DNA of 56,831 nucleotides, from NCBI GenBank assembly GCA_012522795.1, contig JAAYJT010000074.1, positions 1 through 56,831 on the forward strand. The letters run 5' to 3'. A model generated the notes under the pieces. That model ran no database searches. It saw only the letters and a program-made list of their open reading frames with translations, and was not told the origin of the DNA. Both the position numbers and the translations under genes were made by a program. The DNA is from Bacteroidales bacterium (GTDB taxonomy: Bacteria; Bacteroidota; Bacteroidia; Bacteroidales; JAAYJT01). Below are positions 1-8,737 of this stretch, piece by piece. The first letter of the stretch is position 1; each line of letters starts with the position of its first letter.

Positions 1-22
1 TCTTCATCTCGCTTTTTTTGAG

Positions 23-62
23 AAACCCCGATTTTGAGACTTTATGCTCGTTTTCGGGGTTT
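23..62 (+). terminator. Rho-independent terminator of an upstream gene
   Basis: A perfect 8-bp inverted repeat, AAACCCCG (23-30) and CGGGGTTT (55-62), closes a 24-nt loop and is followed by a T-rich stretch on the plus strand. The A-rich flank on the other side argues against use in the minus direction, so it probably ends a plus-strand gene lying before the window. Confidence 0.6.
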
Positions 63-399
63 TGTTTCTGCAAAGATACAACTTAATTATTTATAAATCA
101 AATATTTAAGCCTTTTCTGAAAGTGCCAACTTAAGGAACTGGAAAGAATATTCCAATATGTATTTCCTCTAATCTGAATGATTTACAAAGCTAACACGGA
201 GAGCAGCCCTGAAAAAAGCGAACAGATTAACAATCAGAAGAGCCTTGAGTCTACAGAAAGCTTCCTACTTTGCTATTGTATTTAATTTCAAGCGAAGAAA
301 TCAACTGATCAAACCTGCCCTAATAATTTTAGGGGCTAAAAAATATTCCTAAATCAGGATTCTAAAAGCAAAAGGCAAAATTGTGCCTTAGCTGACAAA
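63..399. other. AT-rich non-coding stretch
   Basis: No ORF with a plausible start and no RNA gene is visible between the terminator and the stop codon of the minus-strand peptidase. It presumably serves as the 3' flank of that gene. Confidence 0.5.
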
Positions 400-3300
400 T
401 TATTGTATTACCAGCTTTAGATTCCTGGTTATAACATTCCCGATACCTGAGGGTCTGGCTTCAATATTAAGCAGATAAAAACCAGGGCGCAGTTTATCCT
501 TGTCGCTTATTATGAATTTATGAACTCCTTCGCTCAGATAGCTGTCGTTTACAACCATTACATTGCGGCCATACATATCTGAGATTCGTATATGGGTTTC
601 TGACAAGGCAGGCAAATCAACCTCAATTATAAAATCACTTTTAGCAGGATTGGGATATACCATTAGTTTATAATCATTGCTGGTGAAAGATAAATTATTC
701 AATAATGATTTTACCACTTCAACTTCTTCGGCTTTTACATTCCCTGCAATTACTTCTCCCCAATTTATATCATGCCGTTGATCTCCAAACCTGATAAGCC
801 TCATCTCTCCGTAAGGTAATGGGCGGTTATCAAGACTGTAGATAATTCCTGTAAGTTTGTTTTTATGCACTCTGTAAGCAAACTCATAACCACTCAGCTC
901 CAGCCAGAAATCAGTGCTTTCAAGATTTTCACCTATGAGTTCAAACTGTATACCTGCAAGAGTGCCATCGCTTACAATATCTATTGAATTTGAATTCAAG
1001 GTTATATATGCTTCGTTTGATTCAATATCAGCAATGTCAGATTTTACACCCCCGATTATAATATTCACAGTACCAATAACATCAAGGATATTTATGATGT
1101 TATCTCCCGTCACATCAGCATTTTCAAAACAGAAAGGTGTAGGATTCAGATTAAGTACGTAGTTAATGGTTGTTATCACATCTATCACATTCACAATACC
1201 ATCGCAATTGGAATCTCCTGCTAAAACAGGATTTTCTTCACCGGTCAGGATTATATTATCAATATACCATGCATTTATGCTGTTTGGTTCTCCTTCAAAC
1301 ACCCATGCCAGCAGGAATTTTTCGCCGGCAAGTGAACCAAGATCAACGCTGTATTGCTGAGCAGGCAAACTTGATGTCGGGTTCAGCGTCCATTTATCTG
1401 ACCAGCTTACGCCACCGTTAAATGATGATTGCAATTTCAATGAAAATGGATTTTGATTTCCAGTGTTATAATCAAGCATCAAGTGGAATTTCAGCAATAA
1501 CATATTATTCGACTGAGCATTTACCGGATTCATGACCAATCTGTACGAACCATTAACCCCAGAGGTTCCTGAGAACATAAGTTCGGGTGCTTCTCCACCG
1601 GCATGATTTGAATTTACAACTGACCAGTTTGCCATAGTTGCATACCATCCTGCTGGTAGCTGTCCCGGAGTAACTGATGTAAAATCCTGAGCATATGGAG
1701 TATATATCATTACACTATCCATTCCGCTTCCGTTAATAGGGATATGCACAACATCAGGAATATTGCCAGAAATTGTCAGAAATGCAGTGTACAAACCTGG
1801 TTGTGTTGGGTTGAAAACCACACCTATATCAGTAGTTTCACCAAACTCAATAGTTAGCGGCAAAGCAGGCTGACTATGGATTGAAAACTGATCATGATCT
1901 TCGCCGGTCAATGTCAATGAAGTAATATTCAGCGGCTGTGACCCGTGATTTCTGATCTTTACGCTTCGAACCGTCGATTGATCACCAATAACTACAGATC
2001 CGAAATTCAGATTTGCGGGATTTGCAACAAGTTCAGGTTGCTGTGAAGCTTCAACAGCATCCAGGTTTAATGTGAAATTGGTATGCATTGGCTGAGGCCA
2101 ATTTGCAACTATTGCATAATAATCTCCGGCAGGCAATAACAACTGGCTGAACGAGCCACCTGAATTACCGCCTGCAAACTGTATAACTGTCGGAGGATTG
2201 AAAATGTCAGGGCATTCATTCAAGATAAAGACTCCGGCTCTATTTCCGGCAGGACATGAAATATCACCCGATAATATACTGTTCGACCCCAGTGTAAAAC
2301 TAAATACCAGATCGTTGCCGGCTATATAATTTGACAAATGTGCAGGGTTTGTAACTATCCAGTTAGGCAGGTAATGATTGCCATACAACTCAGTACTTCC
2401 ACTATAATTTAACGGGAGATCAACAACCAGCGGATCTTCGCATGTTGCACCGGCAATGATACCGGTTCCGTTTTCATGAACAAGCATACCCATTGAGATC
2501 TTGACCATTTCGGCAGTGTAGGCCATATTGCAATTAGTGATTAAATCATTAACTGAATGATAATATGGGTTAAACTGATCTTCCATCAGGAAAACCGCCT
2601 TAAAACCCTTTGAATAAAAGGGCCAGCTATCAGATTGCTGCATGTATTGCGTAGTTTCAACCACAGTTAGCGGAGTAAAATTTTCAGCTATATAACGGGC
2701 AAGATTGGTTACCTGAGGCGAATTAGGATACTTAATTATATCCACTTTCCATTGCTCAGGAGGCAAGGCACAATAACTTATCATATCATTGTTGAGCATG
2801 AACTCTATATTCATATTTTGATTGTATGCTTTAGTGGCATAATCCCAGCTTCCATGTAAGCCAAGTTCTTCGGCGGGAAATGCAATAAATTTAATAGTTG
2901 ATTCCGGCACATAGCCATATTTTTTCATAATCCGTGCTACTTCAAGGGCTGCGGCAACCCCGCTTGCATTATCATCGGCACCAGGAGCTATTACAAAAGG
3001 ATTACCCGAATCTTGAACAATAGCATCGTAATGGGCACCCATAATGTATACCTTATCAGGGTTTACAAATCCCGGATAAGTAGCTATTACATTATATTGC
3101 CAGGTTTGATAATAAGTTGAACCATAATTATAGTTGAATGCAAAAGAATCGAGCTTGGTATCGGAATAACCATAGGAAATAAATTTGTTTTTAAGCCATA
3201 CCGCTATATCTCTGTGATTATCGGCAAGGCAAAATCGGGTTCCAAAATCCTGAAGTGCCTGAATATGACTATGAATGCTGTCAGTATTTACCTTGTCAAC

Positions 3301-3405
3301 ATAAAAAGCTATGGCATCTTCAATGGTTCTTGATTGCTGTGCCTGAACATCAGGGCGAAATGACAGCGCAAATACGAGCAGTGAAAGTAAAGTGAGTTTT
3401 CTCAT
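400..3405 (-). CDS. Secreted M28-family zinc peptidase with T9SS sorting domain
   Basis: Predicted secreted aminopeptidase-like enzyme of 1001 residues. A signal peptide (about residues 1-23, ending VQAQQ) is followed by an M28 peptidase domain (about 30-310) with the expected zinc ligands and catalytic acids: H125 (GAHYDA), D144/D145 (GADDNASG), E179/E180 (PAEELGLHG), D207 and H283 (YYHSVND). Downstream come an ASH/HYDIN-like Ig domain (LNFGSVVIGD...), a choice-of-anchor or MAM-like beta domain, a dockerin-like pair of Asp/Asn-rich loops (GDSNCDGIVNVIDV and DVTGDNIINILDV), and a C-terminal type A T9SS sorting domain beginning around MVYPNPAKSDF. The protein should therefore pass the outer membrane through the type IX system and be released or anchored at the surface. 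The gene is monocistronic, with a promoter candidate about 70 nt upstream. M28 substrate specificity cannot be read from sequence. Confidence 0.93.
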   Translation of the reverse strand: MRKLTLLSLLVFALSFRPDVQAQQSRTIEDAIAFYVDKVNTDSIHSHIQALQDFGTRFCLADNHRDIAVWLKNKFISYGYSDTKLDSFAFNYNYGSTYYQTWQYNVIATYPGFVNPDKVYIMGAHYDAIVQDSGNPFVIAPGADDNASGVAAALEVARIMKKYGYVPESTIKFIAFPAEELGLHGSWDYATKAYNQNMNIEFMLNNDMISYCALPPEQWKVDIIKYPNSPQVTNLARYIAENFTPLTVVETTQYMQQSDSWPFYSKGFKAVFLMEDQFNPYYHSVNDLITNCNMAYTAEMVKISMGMLVHENGTGIIAGATCEDPLVVDLPLNYSGSTELYGNHYLPNWIVTNPAHLSNYIAGNDLVFSFTLGSNSILSGDISCPAGNRAGVFILNECPDIFNPPTVIQFAGGNSGGSFSQLLLPAGDYYAIVANWPQPMHTNFTLNLDAVEASQQPELVANPANLNFGSVVIGDQSTVRSVKIRNHGSQPLNITSLTLTGEDHDQFSIHSQPALPLTIEFGETTDIGVVFNPTQPGLYTAFLTISGNIPDVVHIPINGSGMDSVMIYTPYAQDFTSVTPGQLPAGWYATMANWSVVNSNHAGGEAPELMFSGTSGVNGSYRLVMNPVNAQSNNMLLLKFHLMLDYNTGNQNPFSLKLQSSFNGGVSWSDKWTLNPTSSLPAQQYSVDLGSLAGEKFLLAWVFEGEPNSINAWYIDNIILTGEENPVLAGDSNCDGIVNVIDVITTINYVLNLNPTPFCFENADVTGDNIINILDVIGTVNIIIGGVKSDIADIESNEAYITLNSNSIDIVSDGTLAGIQFELIGENLESTDFWLELSGYEFAYRVHKNKLTGIIYSLDNRPLPYGEMRLIRFGDQRHDINWGEVIAGNVKAEEVEVVKSLLNNLSFTSNDYKLMVYPNPAKSDFIIEVDLPALSETHIRISDMYGRNVMVVNDSYLSEGVHKFIISDKDKLRPGFYLLNIEARPSGIGNVITRNLKLVIQ

Positions 3406-3477
3406 TTTAATTAAGATTTGATATTACAATAAATATTTTTCTTTAAAATAGTTTGTAATCCCTACGACTACAGGGTA

Positions 3478-3485
3478 CAAAGATA
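3478..3485 (-). promoter_or_regulatory. Candidate -7 box (TATCTTTG) for the M28 peptidase
   Basis: CAAAGATA on the plus strand reads TATCTTTG on the minus strand. This is an exact match to the Bacteroidota -7 consensus TAnnTTTG, 73 nt before the peptidase start codon. No clear -33 TTTG is present, so this is tentative. Confidence 0.4.
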
Positions 3486-3606
3486 GGGATTTGATTTGTA
3501 TTGAAGGCTTGATTAAAATTAAAATTTGTTTTATATCCATTGGATCAAGTTTATTTGCCATACTGCATCCCTTTTTTAGGAGCAAGATAACTTGACCTTT
3601 TCAAAG

Positions 3607-3678
3607 TGGCACAAATCAAACCGTAAAAAGTGGCACGGTTTGAACCGAAATCACTGGCACAAATCAAACCGGAATATC
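3607..3678. repeat. Three tandem 24-bp repeats, likely remnant end of an IS21-type element
   Basis: Three units of exactly 24 bp start at 3607, 3631 and 3655. Each opens TGGCAC and ends in a version of AAACCG or GAACCG. Units 1 and 3 share TGGCACAAATCAAACCG; unit 2 reads TGGCACGGTTTGAACCG. Multiple terminal repeats of this kind are typical transposase-binding sites at IS21-family ends, and I associate TGGCAC-type repeats with Bacteroidota IS21 elements. No istA/istB gene or opposite end is visible nearby, so this looks like a solo end or decayed copy. The IS21 assignment is inference; the repeats are directly visible. Confidence 0.55.
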
Positions 3679-3771
3679 CAGTTTACAGTCTGAATAAATC
3701 GCATCAGTAAATAATAAAACACATATTTATCTAATTGAACGTAAAAATCGCTTATTATGCAATTCACTGCA

Positions 3772-3808
3772 TCATGCTGTGCTATTGCCCAGTCATAGCA
3801 CAGCATGA
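3772..3808. terminator. Strong 14-bp hairpin, possible terminator
   Basis: TCATGCTGTGCTAT (3772-3785) pairs perfectly with ATAGCACAGCATGA (3795-3808) around a 9-nt loop. It lies about 145 nt past the stop of the minus-strand GLPGLI gene and could end that operon. Neither side has a convincing uninterrupted T tract, so it may instead be a remnant of the mobile element next to it. Confidence 0.4.
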
Positions 3809-3952
3809 CTATTTGTTTTATGAGTAATTGTGTTTCTCACAAATGCTATTGCAAAATTGCTCTTTGAAATACATATTTTACCTATTAAAATTAGTCTGTA
3901 CTGACAAGCTGTTTCTGGTTGTATCAAGAACGAAGTATTATTTTTTCAAGAT

Positions 3953-4798
3953 TTATTCAAGCTCTATAGGATTATAAGGCAGACTGTGATCTTTTGGATT
4001 AAATATGATCTTTCCGTCAATTTTCACCGCATATGTAACACCCATTGAATTATAGTATTGAGTGATATTATTGTATTTTTTTATGAGAAAATTCTGCAAT
4101 TTTTCCCGTGTTGTTTGCGTATAAAGGAAATTTTGAGATTTGATAGGCAATACAGAAGTTAATTTTTTAATTCCGATACATTTAAAAGTATAATGTCTCT
4201 CAGAGTCTTGTATTTCAAGAATTAAGCCTGGTAGCCCTCCAAACTTATATGGGCCGTCACTGATTGGAATTTCTATTGTAAACCATGCTTCATATTTTCG
4301 GCCCCTGAACTCGGCGGTTGCGTTCTGACAACTGTAATTTGCAATCACCTTGCGATTATTATGTATTGTCCAATTCAATGACGGTTTATTTTCTTCATAA
4401 CAAAATACGGTTCCGTCAACGCGTTTTTTGACTTGTATTTTTCCAGTTAGACGATTTTTTAACAACTCATCAGTTCCGGCTCCGGGTGGTGGAGAAGGGA
4501 AATTAACAATCTGATTTTCCAAAATGGTACAAATCGAGTCGTTTTGATAAAGCAAATAGCTATAAGCTTTTGTTATTTCATTGCCTATCAGATGTTTATG
4601 GATATCAATTAACTTATCATTTGATTTAGAGGTGTCAGATATTTTTTCAACCTCATAGGTAATTTCATATCTGGCTGAATCGAGCGTAGTAAAATCGTCG
4701 ATGTAATACAGCCTTTGCATTTGACCAAAAAGACTTAAGTTGAGCATACACATCATCAATAGGATGCTAAGTTTTACTATATTCAAACGCTGTTTCAT
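3953..4798 (-). CDS. GLPGLI family protein (second of tandem pair)
   Basis: Predicted secreted or envelope protein of unknown function, about 281 residues, in the Bacteroidota-specific GLPGLI family (TIGR01200). The defining motif is present as YKFGGLPGLILEIQDS, preceded by the conserved FRGRKYEAWFT block. The N-terminus is a hydrophobic signal peptide ending near LFGQ. I chose the ATG at 4798, one nucleotide after the TAA of the upstream paralogue, rather than the TTG at 4807 that overlaps it; this arrangement suggests translational coupling. The C-terminus LPYNPIELE is identical to that of its neighbour, pointing to a tandem duplication. It sits at the end of an operon with a GG-leader peptide and an outer-membrane receptor. 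Confidence 0.9.
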   Translation of the reverse strand: MKQRLNIVKLSILLMMCMLNLSLFGQMQRLYYIDDFTTLDSARYEITYEVEKISDTSKSNDKLIDIHKHLIGNEITKAYSYLLYQNDSICTILENQIVNFPSPPPGAGTDELLKNRLTGKIQVKKRVDGTVFCYEENKPSLNWTIHNNRKVIANYSCQNATAEFRGRKYEAWFTIEIPISDGPYKFGGLPGLILEIQDSERHYTFKCIGIKKLTSVLPIKSQNFLYTQTTREKLQNFLIKKYNNITQYYNSMGVTYAVKIDGKIIFNPKDHSLPYNPIELE

Positions 4799-4799
4799 T

Positions 4800-5645
4800 T
4801 TATTCAAGCTCTATAGGGTTGTATGGCAAACTGAAATTCATAGGAACTTCAATAAATTTGCCATCTTTTTTAATCATAGCAGTTACTCCCCTTGATTTAT
4901 AGTAATTAACAGTATTCTTGTGCTTCCTTTCAAGAAATTCATTTAGTTTCGTTCGCGTTGTTACCGTATATTGCCAATTTCGAATTTTTATCGACTCTTT
5001 TATTCTTTTTATTCCTATACAAGTGTAAATAAATTGTTTTTGCGAATCCTGAATTTCTAGTATCAATCCTGGTAATCCACCGAACTTGTATGGCCCTTCA
5101 CGAATAGGGATTTCAGGAGTAAACCATGCTTCGTATTTTCTGCCTCTGAAAGTGGTTGATGCTTTTTGGCATGAATATTCCCGAATAGTCTTTCTTTCAC
5201 TTTGAATTACCCAACTTAATTCCGGGATATCTTCAAAATATCGGAAAACTATATCATCCGATCTGTAAGTTACTTCAAATGTTTTTTCTTTTTTATCTCT
5301 TATTATTTCGTACATAGCGGCAGCCTTAGGCGGGGATTTTAAATTCTTTGCATTTTGTTCTTCTAAAATTGTATTAATCGAATCATTGATAAAAAGCAGT
5401 TTACTAAAATACTTTGAGTTCTGATACCCAACTTGTAAAACCTGGTGGTCAGACAGTGTTTCTTCATGTTTTAGTGTGTCTTCAATAAAAACAAGTTGGT
5501 AAAGCACTTCTAGCTGTACGGTATCAATAATTCTAAAATCATCCTGAAAAACAAGGTTTCCCATTTGATTTTGTGCATCTGATGCTAAATAGAGAAGCAT
5601 CAATAGGAACAATAAAAAATAATGTTTTTTTAATAGCTGTTTCAT
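4800..5645 (-). CDS. GLPGLI family protein (first of tandem pair)
   Basis: Paralogue of the next gene, 281 residues, with a signal peptide (about residues 1-24, ending SDAQ), the block FRGRKYEAWFTPEIPI and the signature KFGGLPGLILEIQDS. Function is unknown for the family; members are exported proteins found mainly in Bacteroidota, often beside TonB-receptor-like barrels. It begins 67 bp after the stop of the small GG-leader peptide gene, on the same strand, so co-transcription with the peptide and receptor is likely. Possible roles include binding or folding of an exported peptide or surface ligand, but that is inference from position only. Confidence 0.9.
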   Translation of the reverse strand: MKQLLKKHYFLLFLLMLLYLASDAQNQMGNLVFQDDFRIIDTVQLEVLYQLVFIEDTLKHEETLSDHQVLQVGYQNSKYFSKLLFINDSINTILEEQNAKNLKSPPKAAAMYEIIRDKKEKTFEVTYRSDDIVFRYFEDIPELSWVIQSERKTIREYSCQKASTTFRGRKYEAWFTPEIPIREGPYKFGGLPGLILEIQDSQKQFIYTCIGIKRIKESIKIRNWQYTVTTRTKLNEFLERKHKNTVNYYKSRGVTAMIKKDGKFIEVPMNFSLPYNPIELE

Positions 5646-5712
5646 CTTTTGTTTTTCTTTTAATAAAGAATTTTCAAGCCTTTTAAATTGATTTGAGAAT
5701 TCCTAAACATTA

Positions 5713-5916
5713 TTACCAAATAACATGTGTAACTGGACATTTTATTTGGAAGCCACCTTCATAATTAGCGGCTAGGTTATCGCCCGTGTTTGAACCGCCA
5801 TTATCGACATAACAACACCCGCAAGAGCATGTGAGGGCTGTGCCGCCACGAACAGATTTTAACTGTTCTTTGGTAAGGCGATTTGCACTCATCTTATTTA
5901 ATTTAAGTGACTCCAT
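5713..5916 (-). CDS. GG-leader Cys-rich small peptide, candidate natural-product (RiPP) precursor
   Basis: A 67-residue protein with a two-part structure. Residues 1-25 form a leader (MESLKLNKMSANRLTKEQ, then LKSVRGG) that closely fits the Bacteroidota natural-product precursor leader (TIGR04149-like, consensus LKLNKLS..L...EM..LKGG). Cleavage would be expected after Gly24-Gly25. The 42-residue remainder is Cys/Gly/Asn-rich, with cysteines at 30, 32, 34, 35 and 60 and a CSCGCC cluster. No radical-SAM enzyme, lanthionine synthetase or peptidase-containing ABC transporter is visible in the window, so processing would have to come from elsewhere. It lies 134 bp after the receptor gene and 67 bp before the GLPGLI pair, all on one strand. 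Whether it is modified, a bacteriocin or a signal is unknown. Confidence 0.8.
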   Translation of the reverse strand: MESLKLNKMSANRLTKEQLKSVRGGTALTCSCGCCYVDNGGSNTGDNLAANYEGGFQIKCPVTHVIW

Positions 5917-6050
5917 ATTTATAAAATTTTATCTAAAAATGAATAAATCTTCAATGTCCATTATCAAAATACCATATGAAAGGCGTTTCCATCTTTAGCT
6001 TAGGTTGGTATTGCATAAAAACCAGATATTTGTGTATTTTTTAATCATGA

Positions 6051-8711
6051 TTAAAAGAGTTTAAAACGAGCGGTTATCATAATGGAAGCCGGCCGAATTC
6101 TATACTCCGAATAATAGCTGTTAAGCGTTCCGTAATAAGCATACACATAATTCGTTGTGTTCAAAATATTGTTATAATCCAGGCTCAACCTAACTCTTTT
6201 CCATGTATAGGTGATGCCTGCATCCAAAAGAAAAAAGTCCTGAGTACGTTTTTCAAGCCGGGTATCATAGTATTCTAATGCCAGACTTAAAATCAAACTA
6301 TTGGAAAAGATATAGCTGAGATTTGCCGCTTCAATGAAGCTATTGAGGGTTTCAAGTTTATCTGCTTTGGAGGCATTTCCACTTATTCTACTCCAACTTA
6401 TCTTATTTGCTAATTGCAATTGTTCGGTTACAGATAAAGAAAACGTCATGTTGGCATTTAAACCCTGGTTATTGTATTCAATAAGGCTATCTTGTCTAAG
6501 TTGAGGCGTAACGCCTTTACCCCAGGAAGCTTCTGTATTTATAGAAAAATTTTTCCAATTGAACCCTTTACCAAAACTTACTCTTGCTGATAGATGATTG
6601 CCTGTGTTTTCCATTGAAACTGCTGTTATTTTCATCAATGGTCCATCAAACTTTTGCGCATACATTATTTCACTCCGATTACGATTATACATGAATTCAA
6701 CACTGGTGAACAGAAAACTAATAATATCTTTATAGTGTAATTTCAGAGATCCGTGTTGCCCGTATGTATCTGAAAGCCGGTTATCATAATGACTCAGAGT
6801 ACGGTAGTTTTGCAATATATATCCTGAATACAGATTGCGTAAACTTGGATTGTAATTATACCATCCCCATGAAGCTGATATATCCCAATGAGTATTGATA
6901 TTATACCCTATATTGGTTTGAGGCTGAAAAATAATTCGGTTTTGACTGACTTCTTTTAAATTTACTGCATCTTTTAGTGATATATATTGATGCTGGACAG
7001 GCGTTGACAAGCTAAAGCTGAAATACCGCTTCTTAAACGAAAGATAAAGTGAAAACCCATATTTTAATCTCATCCATGTCAGATCATTACTCATACTGTC
7101 AAATACAGGCTCTGAGAACACATCTCCCATAAGCGACTTTGACAAATCTGAGTTGAGTGTTTGATGCTCGAATGAGAAAAGTATGGCAGGACTGAAAATA
7201 AATGATTTCCACACTGCCGACGAAAGGAATCTCATACCGTTTCGTGTCTCAAAAGAATTAAAGACAACATCTTGCCTGATTGCACGATAGGGAATGCCCT
7301 CATTGAACACCTCATCAAACATGCCGGGTGACACCTGTAACCGGTAAGACTGTGTATGATAATGTGTTTTAGAGTTTAGTTCAGTGCCAAATCCATGAGT
7401 ATTATTCCCACGTTTGATCCAGTGAATGATGGCAGATGTTTTAATTGGATTGTTTTCACCGTTTTGTTTAATATTTTTGTTACTAAAAATATTAGCTGTA
7501 TAATCTATTGTATTGCCCGAAAACAAAAAACGAGCGTTTAAATAGTTTTTTTCGGTGTTTATCTTGTAACCAACTCCTCCGTCAATATTAAATTGCTTGC
7601 CATATGAATCCATTTGTTCGTTAATGGTAATAGTATCTTCGCCCGGCAAAAAATAACGTGTTCGGTCAAAACTTTTTCTATCGTCTATATCACGAAATAC
7701 ATTCACATTGAGTATTAATTCGGTATCATCTTTTGTTTTGATCAAATTATTTACACTACCACCAAATGCCTGATTGAAAAGATATTTGTTTTTACTTATC
7801 CGGGGTGGAGTTGGCTGCACAACTGATGATACCGGGTTGCTAATAATTGGGTTATCATCATAAAACAGTTGAAATTCCTGATCCAGATCTATTCCGGCAT
7901 TATTCGATTTCAAGGCTGTCAAGTGTTGGCGTGCTTTTCCAAAAAACATGACTGTTAAAGTACTTTTCCAGAGGAACTGATCATTCATTCCGACACCTAT
8001 ATCTGCCATAGAAGTGTATATTCCTTTTGCATCGGGTTTAAGCTTAAGATTTATGGCTGCATCATCAGTAAAAGCAATGTCTGCTATTGCCTTAATGGGT
8101 TGATGATTCTCAAAAACCTGAACAGTCGCAATATCAGAAGCTGTTATATTATGGGTTGCAATTCTGTATCTTCCTTGCAGCATATCCATATTTTCAATAT
8201 AGAACTTGCTAATGGGTTTACCGCGATACTCTATCTGACCGCTCTCTTTTACCACTATACCCGGCATCTTTTTCAACACATCGCTTATTACCAAATCAGT
8301 GGAATCACGGAATGCATCTACCACATAATTAATTGTATCACGTGTTCCCCATATTTTTTCCGATTTTATCGTAAACTCCTTTAATTCAATGGCTTCTTCC
8401 TGAACAGTAATATCAAGCTTTTGGCTATGGTTTAATACTTTTTTAATCACACGCTTAATATTAAAACCAGTCACCATAAGAAGCAGTTCTTCACTCCTGC
8501 TATCGGTAGCAATGGTATATTCACCATTGCTGTTACTAAAATTAAAGGCTATTATAGTGGTATCGGCAGGTATCATTAACATGACAGAAGCATCCGGAAT
8601 AGGATTTCCTGATTTATTGATGATTTTTCCCTCGATTATAGTTTGAGCATTACTGATATTTAGCAGACAATAACCAATTACTATTATTATGTATAAAAAT
8701 TTAATTTTCAT
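6051..8711 (-). CDS. TonB-dependent-receptor-like outer-membrane beta-barrel protein
   Basis: 886-residue outer-membrane protein. A signal peptide (about 1-22, ending NISNAQ) is followed by a CarboxypepD_reg-like beta-sandwich (about 23-110), a plug-like segment (VVKESGQIEYRGKPISKFYI, about 155-215) and a long barrel region rich in alternating aromatic strands, as in the OMP_b-brl_3 family. The C-terminus ends in Phe (SIMITARFKLF), as barrels usually do. It probably binds or transports a ligand across the outer membrane, and the adjacent GG-leader peptide makes a peptide ligand plausible. The start codon lies only 26 bp downstream of the PIN-like gene stop, so no independent promoter fits comfortably there; it may be read from the upstream restriction genes or have lost its own control region. 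Confidence 0.88.
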   Translation of the reverse strand: MKIKFLYIIIVIGYCLLNISNAQTIIEGKIINKSGNPIPDASVMLMIPADTTIIAFNFSNSNGEYTIATDSRSEELLLMVTGFNIKRVIKKVLNHSQKLDITVQEEAIELKEFTIKSEKIWGTRDTINYVVDAFRDSTDLVISDVLKKMPGIVVKESGQIEYRGKPISKFYIENMDMLQGRYRIATHNITASDIATVQVFENHQPIKAIADIAFTDDAAINLKLKPDAKGIYTSMADIGVGMNDQFLWKSTLTVMFFGKARQHLTALKSNNAGIDLDQEFQLFYDDNPIISNPVSSVVQPTPPRISKNKYLFNQAFGGSVNNLIKTKDDTELILNVNVFRDIDDRKSFDRTRYFLPGEDTITINEQMDSYGKQFNIDGGVGYKINTEKNYLNARFLFSGNTIDYTANIFSNKNIKQNGENNPIKTSAIIHWIKRGNNTHGFGTELNSKTHYHTQSYRLQVSPGMFDEVFNEGIPYRAIRQDVVFNSFETRNGMRFLSSAVWKSFIFSPAILFSFEHQTLNSDLSKSLMGDVFSEPVFDSMSNDLTWMRLKYGFSLYLSFKKRYFSFSLSTPVQHQYISLKDAVNLKEVSQNRIIFQPQTNIGYNINTHWDISASWGWYNYNPSLRNLYSGYILQNYRTLSHYDNRLSDTYGQHGSLKLHYKDIISFLFTSVEFMYNRNRSEIMYAQKFDGPLMKITAVSMENTGNHLSARVSFGKGFNWKNFSINTEASWGKGVTPQLRQDSLIEYNNQGLNANMTFSLSVTEQLQLANKISWSRISGNASKADKLETLNSFIEAANLSYIFSNSLILSLALEYYDTRLEKRTQDFFLLDAGITYTWKRVRLSLDYNNILNTTNYVYAYYGTLNSYYSEYRIRPASIMITARFKLF

Positions 8712-8737
8712 TGCCTGTTAGTAAATTTTTCTGATAA

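Larger units (their letters stand above)
3406..3952. other. Long intergenic region without genes
   Basis: No credible coding sequence is seen in this 547-bp gap. It contains the peptidase promoter candidate, the 24-bp repeats at 3607-3678 and the hairpin at 3772-3808. Its AT-rich, scrambled character fits an old insertion site. Confidence 0.6.

Noticed and set aside
121..129. Opposite end of the IS21-type element (a reverse TGGCAC near position 125)
   Set aside because: Only the six-base core is shared, with no spaced 24-bp repeats, so it is likely chance.
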